Assembly (NCBI RefSeq): GCF_013408925.1
Contig: NZ_JACCAB010000001.1
Coordinates: 2,232,001-2,296,000, forward strand
Direction: 5' to 3'
Length of the DNA: 64,000 nt
Source: Pedococcus badiiscoriae
Lineage (GTDB): Bacteria > Actinomycetota > Actinomycetes > Actinomycetales > Dermatophilaceae
The notes below the pieces were generated by a model. The model saw only the letters and a program-made list of their open reading frames with translations. It was not told where the DNA came from and searched no databases. A program made the translations under genes and the position numbers. Positions within the stretch are counted from its first letter, which is position 1; each line of letters opens with the position of its first letter. Positions 7,792 through 14,865 of this stretch are shown in pieces.

Positions 7792-8910
7792 ATGAGCGAC
7801 GACACGGCCACCCTCGCGCCCGCACCGACCCGTTCACGCGCGTTCTCGGTGTTCGCCGAGTCGGGGCAGCTCGACTGGGTGTCGTGGATGCGGGTGTTCG
7901 CCATCTGCGGAGTCGTCACCATCCACGTTACGGGTGCGACAGCGATCCGACACGATGCGCGGTCGACCACGGTGGGGATGCTGGCCATCGTGCTGAACCG
8001 CGGCTTCAACTTCACCGTTCCGCTGTTCGTCATGCTCAGTGGCGCGCTGCTCCTCGACCCCTCGAGGTTCCGAGGGGACGGCGACTTCCTGCGTCGACGA
8101 GCCCTTCGCCTGGTGCCGGCGATCGTGTTCTGGCACCTGTTCTACTGGGGCTTCCGGGTCTTCTACCTCGACCAGACGCTGACCGCACGCGCCGCTCTCA
8201 AGATGACCCTGCGCGGTCAGCTCTTCACCGCCCTGTACTTCTTCTGGATCGTGCTCGGTCTGGCCCTTGTCACCCCGGTGCTGGTCGCGTGGACCGCCCG
8301 GTCCTCCCGCCGGGCGGTCCTGGTCGGTGGCGCCCTGGCGGTCGCCGTGCCCGCCCTGACCCAGCTGACGGTGACGATCCGCGACGCGCCGCTGACCTGG
8401 GTCGAGACACCGTGGACCTGGTGGGTCCCCTATCTCGGGGTGTACCTGCTGGGCTGGGGACTGCGCGGAGTGGTGCTGAACCGGTTCGCGGTCGTGGCCG
8501 CCCTGCTGGCGTGCGCGGCCATCGCGGCCGCGATCATCTGGATGTTCGGACGGTCCCACGTGCCGTGGTGGTTCAGCGGGTTGTTCAGTGGCTACTACTC
8601 GCTCGGCTGCCAGCTGTACGCAGCACTGGTGTTCCTGGTCGGGCAGGCGGTCCTGCGGCGTCGTGACCCCGGCTCGGCGGACAGCCCACGCGGGGCTGCG
8701 CTGGGCCGCCGGCTGGGCGCCGTCACCCTGGGTGTCTTCGCCATGCACCTGGCGGTGCTCTTCGTCTCCTACGACCTCCCGGCGGTGGGAGGCACGCCGG
8801 CCGCCGGCAGTGTCGTGGAGTTGCTGGGCCGCCTCGGGTTGGTCTTGGTTGCGTCTTTCGCGCTGGCTACACTCCTGCGGCAGGTCCCTCTCGTGCGACG
8901 GCTCGTGTGA
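7792..8910 (+). CDS. Acyltransferase 3 family membrane protein
   Basis: A 372-residue integral membrane acyltransferase of the OafA/NodX type. The first membrane segment has WMRVFAICGVVTIHVTGA, with the family histidine near residue 50, followed by a FTVPLFVMLSGALLLD segment and then about eight more hydrophobic segments. Members move acetyl or other acyl groups across the membrane to O-acylate glycans. The start is the ATG at 7792, matching a leaderless -10 box; an in-frame GTG 27 bp upstream would put the hexamer inside the gene. It heads a run of closely spaced glycan genes on this strand. Confidence 0.85.
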   Translation: MSDDTATLAPAPTRSRAFSVFAESGQLDWVSWMRVFAICGVVTIHVTGATAIRHDARSTTVGMLAIVLNRGFNFTVPLFVMLSGALLLDPSRFRGDGDFLRRRALRLVPAIVFWHLFYWGFRVFYLDQTLTARAALKMTLRGQLFTALYFFWIVLGLALVTPVLVAWTARSSRRAVLVGGALAVAVPALTQLTVTIRDAPLTWVETPWTWWVPYLGVYLLGWGLRGVVLNRFAVVAALLACAAIAAAIIWMFGRSHVPWWFSGLFSGYYSLGCQLYAALVFLVGQAVLRRRDPGSADSPRGAALGRRLGAVTLGVFAMHLAVLFVSYDLPAVGGTPAAGSVVELLGRLGLVLVASFALATLLRQVPLVRRLV

Positions 8911-8948
8911 GTGGCTGGCTTGTCGGGGCCACACGGGAGAGGACGCCA

Positions 8949-10271
8949 ATGTTCGAGCAGGTCCACGAGCCGCGACACGTGCTCTACGTCGCGTGGGGTT
9001 TCGCACCTCACCAGGGGCCAGGGGTCTACCGACCGCTCGAGACGGTGGCCGAGCTCGTGCGGGCAGGTCACCGGGTCACCGTGCTGACGGCGGACCTCGA
9101 CACCTTCGACCTGGTCATCGGCGGTGACCGCAGCCTGCTGGACGACGTGCCCGAGAGTGTGCGGGTCGTGCGCGTGCCGATGGACCCGCGCGAGCGCGAC
9201 CCGCTGCTCAACCGCTGGCCGGCCGACCGCATGGCCAAGCCGAGGCCGTGGGTCGCGAAGGTCCACCAGGACCAGGTGCTGGCCTTCCCCGAGGTCGTCT
9301 ACGCGACGTGGCAGCCTCGCGCCGAGTCAGCAGCCGCCCGGATCCACGAGCTCGATCCGGTCGACCTCGTGATCGCCACCGGGAACCCCTACGTCGACTT
9401 CACCGTGCCGTTGCGGCTGAGCGTGGACCACGGCATCCCGTTCGTGCTCGACGACCGCGACAGCTGGCTCCTCGACGTGTACACCGGCGAGCTGGGACCC
9501 ACGGCGGAGCGCACCTTGCCCTGGCTCGAGTTCGCCCTCGCCCGTGCGCTGCGCGTGTGGTTCGTCAACGAGCCGATCGCGCAGTGGCACCGCGAGCGCT
9601 TCCCGGAGTTCGCCGACCGGATCGCCGTCGTGGAGAACGGGTGGGACCCACGGTTCCTGGACGTCGACCTGATCCACCGCGAACGAGCGCCCGGTTCGCG
9701 GCTGGTGTTCGCCTACGTCGGCACCGTCAGCTCGACGATGCCCTTGCGGTTGCTGGCCGAGGCGTGGCGCGCCGCCCGAGGCCGTTCGGGCAGGCTCGCC
9801 GACGCCGAGCTCCGGGTGGTGGGATCCTTCGGCCAGTCGGGACGGATGAGTGTCGAGCAGCTCGCCGTCGCCGACGAGTTCGCGCGGGACGGCCTGGTCA
9901 TGACGGGCCGCGTCCCCAAGCACCAGATCACGCAGGCGTACGCCGAAGCGGACGTGTTGGTGTTCTTGAAGGAGGGAGGGGGCATGGTGACGTCGGGGAA
10001 GGTCTACGAGTACGTCGCGACCGGGTTGCCGATCGTCTCCATGCTGGCGCCCGAGCACGATGCCCGGCGCGTCCTGGACGGGTACCCGCGCTGGCACGAC
10101 GCGAAGGACTACTCGGTGGAAGCGCTGGCAGCGGCGATGCTCGAGGCGCTCGACGACGTGGTCGACGGCCAGGGTCTCTTCGCGGCGAGCAGCGAGTACG
10201 GCGCGCGACGCAGTCGCCAGGCCCACCTGCGGCCCGCCATCGACGACGTGTTCGCGGCGTTGGCCCCGTGA
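8949..10271 (+). CDS. GT-B glycosyltransferase (GT4-like)
   Basis: A 440-residue GT-B protein. The N-terminal domain opens VLYVAWGFAPHQGPGVYRP; the C-terminal domain has the linker VVENGWDPRF, FAYVGTVSSTMPLRLLAEAW, and the nucleotide-sugar site region TGRVPKHQITQAYAEADVLVF...GKVYEYVATGLPIV. Retaining GT4 enzymes use UDP- or GDP-sugars in the cytosol to extend lipid-linked glycans. The ATG at 8949 has a GGGAGAGGA ribosome site at 8936-8944; an in-frame GTG at 8907 overlaps the acyltransferase stop. It overlaps the next gene by 4 bp (GTGA). Confidence 0.8.
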   Translation: MFEQVHEPRHVLYVAWGFAPHQGPGVYRPLETVAELVRAGHRVTVLTADLDTFDLVIGGDRSLLDDVPESVRVVRVPMDPRERDPLLNRWPADRMAKPRPWVAKVHQDQVLAFPEVVYATWQPRAESAAARIHELDPVDLVIATGNPYVDFTVPLRLSVDHGIPFVLDDRDSWLLDVYTGELGPTAERTLPWLEFALARALRVWFVNEPIAQWHRERFPEFADRIAVVENGWDPRFLDVDLIHRERAPGSRLVFAYVGTVSSTMPLRLLAEAWRAARGRSGRLADAELRVVGSFGQSGRMSVEQLAVADEFARDGLVMTGRVPKHQITQAYAEADVLVFLKEGGGMVTSGKVYEYVATGLPIVSMLAPEHDARRVLDGYPRWHDAKDYSVEALAAAMLEALDDVVDGQGLFAASSEYGARRSRQAHLRPAIDDVFAALAP

Positions 10272-12001
10272 CCGAAGCCACCGCGACATCGCCACAGCAG
10301 GTCCGGCTGCTCCACCTGTCCTCCAGCCCGCCCGACGCCAGCACGCTCGCCCGGGTCCAGGCCGCGCCGGCCCACCACAGGACCGCCCTGACCGTCGTGG
10401 TGGCCCCCGAGGGCACAGAGGTCTCACTGGTGGCGCCGGAGGCGGTCCCGATCGCGCCGACCGAGTTGCCGACGGTGAACACGCACCACGTCGACCAGAT
10501 CAGGGACTTGCTCCGGGCCCACCTCGCCTCCGTGTCCGGTCCCGTCGTGCTCGCCGCCGTCGACCGGTTCGTGCAGCTCGCCGCCTGGGACCTCCTCGAC
10601 GGGGACGACGACCTGATCGCGACCACCACCCTGGACGCGGCCCTGCGGGTCACCCAGATGCTCGACCGCGGGATGACTCCCCAGCGGGTCCTGCACTCGC
10701 CACCCCTCAACGTCGCCCTCAGCGTGGCGGATGCCGGCGTGGGGGCCTCCGCGGACGAGGTTTCCGTGGTGAGGGTGACCGAGTCCGCGCCGGCCTCCGG
10801 CGAGGCATGGCTCACCCTGGGCGACGGCGTGAAGGACCCCGGGCTCGAGGTGCACACGGGCTCGATGAGCAGTCGGAGCGCAAGGGCGGTCGCCGCGCTG
10901 GCCGGGCCGAACCGTCGGGTCCCGGCGACGGCCGAGCGCCGACTCGTGGTCGGGCCGGCCAACTACGCCGGTCAGGGGTTCGAGTGGGCCAGGTCGGTCC
11001 GGGAGCACGCCCCCGGCTGGACGGCCCGCAACGTCCACGTGATGGCGCTGCGCTCCCCGTTGATGTTCCGGTCCGACCTACCACTGACTGCCACCCAGTG
11101 GGCGGATCCGGCCACCCGGGTGAGCCTGGCCGTCGAGCTCCTGGCCGACTCCACGGACGTCCTCGTCGAGGCGCTGCGGCCGTTGCTCGCCGTGCACGAC
11201 CCCAGCGAGTCGGCCAACGGCTGGGACCCGCGTCGCGGGCGCGAGGACGTCGAGGCGCTGCGAGCCACCGGACGCCGGGTGGCACTGCTGTTCCACGGGT
11301 CCGAGGTCCGTCGCCCGGCACACCATGCGCGGCTGACCCCGTACTCACCGTTCCACCGCCTGGGCAACGAGACCCTCACCGCGCAACGCGAGCAGGCGAC
11401 CGAACGCGTCCACGAGGCCTTCGCCGACTTCGACGGTCCGGTCCTGGTGTCGACCCCGGACCTGGTCGACCACGTGCCTAACGGCGTGTGGCTGCCCGGG
11501 GTCGTCGGTGCCGCCTCGTTCGTCGCCCCCACCCGGGCGGCGTTCAGCGGGGAGCGCCTGGTGGTGGCGCACGCGCCGTCCAGCTCGGCCCTCAAGGGCT
11601 CGGAGTGGATCGACCCGGTGCTCCAGGACCTGCATTCGCGCGGGCTCATCCACTACCAGCGACTGCGGGACCTGCCCCCACTGATGATCCCGTCCGTGCT
11701 GGAGGAGGCGGACGTCGTGGTCGACCAGGTGGTGATGGGCAACCCCGGCGTGCTGGCGGCGCAGGCGATGGCTGCCGGCCGATTGGTGGTGGCCCACCTG
11801 CCCGAAGGAGTGCGACGCCGGATGAACCCGCGGCCGCCGATCGTCGAGGCGACCCCGGCCACCCTCAAGGACGTGGTGCTGTCCATCGTCGACCAACCTC
11901 AGCACTACAGTCGTCTGGCTGCCAGCGGCGTGGAGTTCGCACGCACCCACCACGACGGACGGATGTCCGCCCGCGTGCTCACGGAGGCTCTCGGAACATG
12001 A
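10268..12001 (+). CDS. Glycosyltransferase-like protein with duplicated C-terminal module
   Basis: A 577-residue protein. The N-terminal 215 residues match no motif I recognise. From about residue 220 it parallels the C-terminal third of the protein encoded at 14862-17474: GPANYAGQGFEWA versus GPANMAGQAWAWA, LLFHGSEVRRPAHHA versus LLLHGSEIRNPRRHA, VLVSTPDLVDHVP versus VFVSTPDLLDDVP, then VVAHAPSSSALKGSEW, VVDQVVMGNPGVLAAQAMAAGR and the HDGRMSARVL tail. The late part resembles the donor-binding half of GT-B enzymes. It overlaps its neighbours by 4 bp on both sides, so it sits in one translational unit. Substrate unknown. Confidence 0.7.
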   Translation: MTEATATSPQQVRLLHLSSSPPDASTLARVQAAPAHHRTALTVVVAPEGTEVSLVAPEAVPIAPTELPTVNTHHVDQIRDLLRAHLASVSGPVVLAAVDRFVQLAAWDLLDGDDDLIATTTLDAALRVTQMLDRGMTPQRVLHSPPLNVALSVADAGVGASADEVSVVRVTESAPASGEAWLTLGDGVKDPGLEVHTGSMSSRSARAVAALAGPNRRVPATAERRLVVGPANYAGQGFEWARSVREHAPGWTARNVHVMALRSPLMFRSDLPLTATQWADPATRVSLAVELLADSTDVLVEALRPLLAVHDPSESANGWDPRRGREDVEALRATGRRVALLFHGSEVRRPAHHARLTPYSPFHRLGNETLTAQREQATERVHEAFADFDGPVLVSTPDLVDHVPNGVWLPGVVGAASFVAPTRAAFSGERLVVAHAPSSSALKGSEWIDPVLQDLHSRGLIHYQRLRDLPPLMIPSVLEEADVVVDQVVMGNPGVLAAQAMAAGRLVVAHLPEGVRRRMNPRPPIVEATPATLKDVVLSIVDQPQHYSRLAASGVEFARTHHDGRMSARVLTEALGT

Positions 12002-12660
12002 CCAGCTCGGGGAATCCCCTCGCGATCGACCAGTCGATCGCGTTCTGGGACGCGCGCCACCAGAAGCTCGCGCACACGTATGCCGGCGGTGACATCTCGT
12101 ACGACGACACCGCCAACGCGATGCTCAACGCCTTGCGGGTGGGCCGTCTGATCGACCTCATCGGCACGTTCTCCCGTCCCGCAGCGCCGCTGCGCATCCT
12201 CGACGGTGGCTGCGGGACCGGCTGGCTGACCCGTGAGCTCGCCTCGTTCGGCCACCAGGTCGACGGCATCGACACCTCGGCGCAGGCCCTCGCGACCTGT
12301 CGGGCCCAGGCGCGGCCCGACGGCCGCGACCGCTACGCGCAGAGCCGGCTCGACGCCTGGGCGCCGAGCTACCTCTACGACGTCGTGGTCAGCGTCGACG
12401 TGCTGTTCCACATCATGGAGGACGACGTGTGGGCGGCCTCGGTGCGCAACCTCGGGATGCTCGTCCGTTCGCGAGGCCGCCTGGTCATCGCCGACCACGA
12501 CCTCGACGCCGACCACCACTGGGGGGACTACCAGGTGAGCCGGGCGCGCCACCGCTACGTCGACCTGCTCGCGCCGGACGGCTTCGTCCACAGCGCCTTC
12601 GTTCCCTATGCCTTCCGTGAGAACCACGCCGGTCTCCACGTCTTCGACAGGACATCGTGA
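11998..12660 (+). CDS. Class I SAM-dependent methyltransferase
   Basis: A 220-residue methyltransferase. Motif I is ILDGGCGTGWLTRELA at about residues 66-81, with the acidic end of strand 2 in VDGID and a motif IV-like YDVVVSVDVLFHI. Length and layout fit small-molecule or sugar methyltransferases. It starts inside the preceding gene's stop (ATGA) and its own stop overlaps the start of the next gene, so it belongs to the same operon; glycan O-methylation is the likely role. The acceptor cannot be told. Confidence 0.85.
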   Translation: MTSSGNPLAIDQSIAFWDARHQKLAHTYAGGDISYDDTANAMLNALRVGRLIDLIGTFSRPAAPLRILDGGCGTGWLTRELASFGHQVDGIDTSAQALATCRAQARPDGRDRYAQSRLDAWAPSYLYDVVVSVDVLFHIMEDDVWAASVRNLGMLVRSRGRLVIADHDLDADHHWGDYQVSRARHRYVDLLAPDGFVHSAFVPYAFRENHAGLHVFDRTS

Positions 12661-13421
12661 TGCTGATCCGAGAGCTCATCCTCCACCACCTCGGCAACGG
12701 CGCTGTGCACCAGCGCGGCTACACGCTGCCGCCCAGCCAGACGCCGGGGCTGCGGTTGCACCCGGCGGAGGAGCAGGTCGACCCCGAGCCGGGCGATCTC
12801 CTGCTGCTCAGGGCGCCGGGCGACGGGGAGCTGTCGGGGCTGATCGACGACGACCTCCCCGAGGGCACGACGGTCGTGCTGCTGGTCCCCACCGACCCGG
12901 CTGAGCTGCCCGTGGGTCGCGTCGTCAATGCCTTGATCGGCGCAGGGCTCCAGCTCGTGGAGGCGGTCGTCGCCTCCGGCCAGCGCGAGCCGACGGTGGC
13001 CGTGGTGGCACGCCGCAGTGCGGCGACGGTGCTCCCGCTCCCCACGGCCGCCCGTGCGCTCGAACCGGCAGTGGTCGGCCCCGACGGGCCCGAGAAGGAT
13101 GTGCTGGCCAGGTTGCTGGCCGAAAGCGTCCTGGAGAACCTCACGTCCCGCGCCCGCGAGCGCGTGCTGCTCGCCGAGCTCGGGGGAGCCGAGGACGGCC
13201 GCCGGAACGCCGAGCGCGAGCAGCAGGCGCTGGAGCAGCTGAGGGCCCTGCCGGACGAGCTGTCCACGGTGAAGGCGGAGCAGGCCGCCCTCAAGGTGGA
13301 GCGCGACGCGTTGAAGAAGCGGCTCGGGCAGGTGGAGTCGTCGACGACGTACCGGCTGGCCTCGAAGCTGGCTGGCGTCTCCGGCGCCGTGCGCCGCTTG
13401 CCGGGCCGCCCGCGCCGGTAG
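12657..13421 (+). CDS. Protein of unknown function with C-terminal coiled coil
   Basis: 254 residues. The first 115 residues form an alpha/beta-looking domain without a family motif I know; residues about 175-230 are a strong coiled coil rich in Glu/Gln/Ala/Lys. The end STTYRLASKLAGVSGAVRRL followed by basic residues is a pattern seen at the C-terminus of actinobacterial glycosyltransferase-locus proteins. Either GTG 12657 or the next codon ATG 12660 could start it; both overlap the methyltransferase stop. A scaffold or chain-length role is possible but unsupported. Confidence 0.65.
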   Translation: MMLIRELILHHLGNGAVHQRGYTLPPSQTPGLRLHPAEEQVDPEPGDLLLLRAPGDGELSGLIDDDLPEGTTVVLLVPTDPAELPVGRVVNALIGAGLQLVEAVVASGQREPTVAVVARRSAATVLPLPTAARALEPAVVGPDGPEKDVLARLLAESVLENLTSRARERVLLAELGGAEDGRRNAEREQQALEQLRALPDELSTVKAEQAALKVERDALKKRLGQVESSTTYRLASKLAGVSGAVRRLPGRPRR

Positions 13422-13448
13422 CTCCGCCCGCCCGCGCCGGTAGCTCCG
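13407..13448. repeat. 20-bp direct repeat, period 22, carrying the stop codon
   Basis: Identical 20-bp copies at 13407-13426 and 13429-13448. Each contains TAG; the first (13419-13421) is the stop of the coiled-coil gene and the second lies in another frame. Confidence 0.85.
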
Positions 13449-13474
13449 GGCCGCCGGAGGGGTCCCCCCGGAGC
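13443..13474 (+). terminator. Possible terminator hairpin
   Basis: GCTCCGGG (13443-13450) can pair with CCCGGAGC (13467-13474); the 16-nt loop is itself G/C rich and could fold. It follows the stop-codon repeat and precedes a candidate promoter for the dehydrogenase gene. Confidence 0.4.
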
Positions 13475-13487
13475 CCCTCGTGCTGAG

Positions 13488-13517
13488 TTCGGCTTCGGAG
13501 TCCTGCTTCCGTATGAT
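13488..13517 (+). promoter_or_regulatory. Candidate promoter for the nucleotide-sugar dehydrogenase
   Basis: TATGAT at 13512-13517 is a close match to a sigma-A -10 box, in a locally AT-richer stretch. The best -35 is the weak TTCGGC at 13488-13493 (18-nt spacer). The GTG start is 37 bp downstream. Confidence 0.4.
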
Positions 13518-13554
13518 CGGGGGGCGCGTTTCCCCTCGACCTAGGACTGATGCT

Positions 13555-14865
13555 GTGAAGATCTGCGTTGTTGCGCTGGGCAAGATCGGGCTGCCGCTGG
13601 CCGTCCAGTTCGCCAGCAAGGGCCATGACGTCGTCGGCGTGGATGTCAACGCCGAGACCGTGGCGACCATCAACGAGGGCCGCGAGCCCTTCCCCGGCGA
13701 GGCCCACCTCCAGGACAAGCTGAGCGAGCTCGTCCCGTCCGGGCGGCTCCGCGCCACCACCGACTACGCCGACGCCGTTCCCGGCGCCGACGCGGTCGTG
13801 CTGGTCGTGCCGCTGTTCGTCGACGGCGAGGGCGTGCCGGACTTCGGCTGGATGGACGCCGCGACGCGCGAGCTCGCCAAGCACCTGAACAAGGGCACCC
13901 TGGTCTCCTATGAGACGACCCTCCCGGTCGGCACCACGCGCACCCGCTGGAAGCCCATGCTCGAGGAGATCTCCGGGCTGACCGAGGGCGAGGACTTCGA
14001 CCTCGTGTTCAGCCCTGAGCGGGTGCTGACCGGCCGGGTGTTCGCGGACCTGCGCAAGTACCCCAAGCTGATCGGCGCGCTGAGCCCGGCCGGCGCTGCC
14101 CACGCCCAGAAGTTCTACGAGGCCGTCCTCGACTTCGACGAGCGCCCCGACCTGGCCCGCCCCAACGGCGTCTGGGACCTCGGCAGCGCCGAGGCCTCCG
14201 AGCTGGCCAAGCTGGCGGAGACGACCTACCGCGACGTGAACATCGGGCTGGCCAACCAGTTCGCGACCTTCGCCGCGACCCAGGGCATCGACATCTACCA
14301 GGTCATCGAGGCCAGCAACTCCCAGCCCTACAGCCACATCCACCGCCCGGGCATCGCCGTCGGCGGGCACTGCATCCCGGTCTACCCGCGCCTGTACCTG
14401 CACACCGACCCGGACGCGACCGTCGTGCGCGCCGCGCGCGCGGCCAACGCCGCGATGCCGCGCTACACCGTCGGCCTGCTCGCCGGCGCCCACGGTGACC
14501 TCGCGGGTCAGCGCGTGGTCGTCCTCGGAGCGGCCTACCGCGGTGGGGTCAAGGAGACCGCGTTCTCCGGGGTCTTCGACACCGTCAGTGCGCTGGCCGA
14601 GAACGGGGCGACCGTCCTCGTCCACGACCCGATGTACTCCGACGACGAGCTCACCGCCCTCGGCTTCACGCCCTACCACCTCGGTGAGCCGGCCGATGCC
14701 GCCGTCATCCAGGCCGACCACACCGAGTACTCCCGGCTGGAGCCCGCCGACCTCCCGGGCCTCAAGACGCTGGTGGACGGTCGTCGACTGACCACACCGG
14801 ACGGGTGGCCGGGCGTCACGCACCGCACGGTGGGGGTGTCCCCGACCGGGGCTGCCGCCCTGTGA
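13555..14865 (+). CDS. Nucleotide-sugar 6-dehydrogenase (UDP-GlcNAc/UDP-ManNAc type)
   Basis: A 436-residue UDP-sugar dehydrogenase. The N-terminal NAD motif is VALGKIGLPLA (residues 6-16, with ALGKIG where many members have GLGYIG); the central domain has ETTLPVGTT and SPERVLTGR, and the catalytic cysteine is C273 in GGHCIPVYP. These enzymes oxidise the C6 hydroxyl of UDP-GlcNAc or UDP-ManNAc to the uronic acid in two NAD-dependent steps. The GTG at 13555 puts the Rossmann motif at the very N-terminus. It overlaps the next glycosyltransferase by 4 bp. With the genes at 237-4057 it would complete a diacetamido-uronic acid pathway. Confidence 0.9.
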   Translation: MKICVVALGKIGLPLAVQFASKGHDVVGVDVNAETVATINEGREPFPGEAHLQDKLSELVPSGRLRATTDYADAVPGADAVVLVVPLFVDGEGVPDFGWMDAATRELAKHLNKGTLVSYETTLPVGTTRTRWKPMLEEISGLTEGEDFDLVFSPERVLTGRVFADLRKYPKLIGALSPAGAAHAQKFYEAVLDFDERPDLARPNGVWDLGSAEASELAKLAETTYRDVNIGLANQFATFAATQGIDIYQVIEASNSQPYSHIHRPGIAVGGHCIPVYPRLYLHTDPDATVVRAARAANAAMPRYTVGLLAGAHGDLAGQRVVVLGAAYRGGVKETAFSGVFDTVSALAENGATVLVHDPMYSDDELTALGFTPYHLGEPADAAVIQADHTEYSRLEPADLPGLKTLVDGRRLTTPDGWPGVTHRTVGVSPTGAAAL

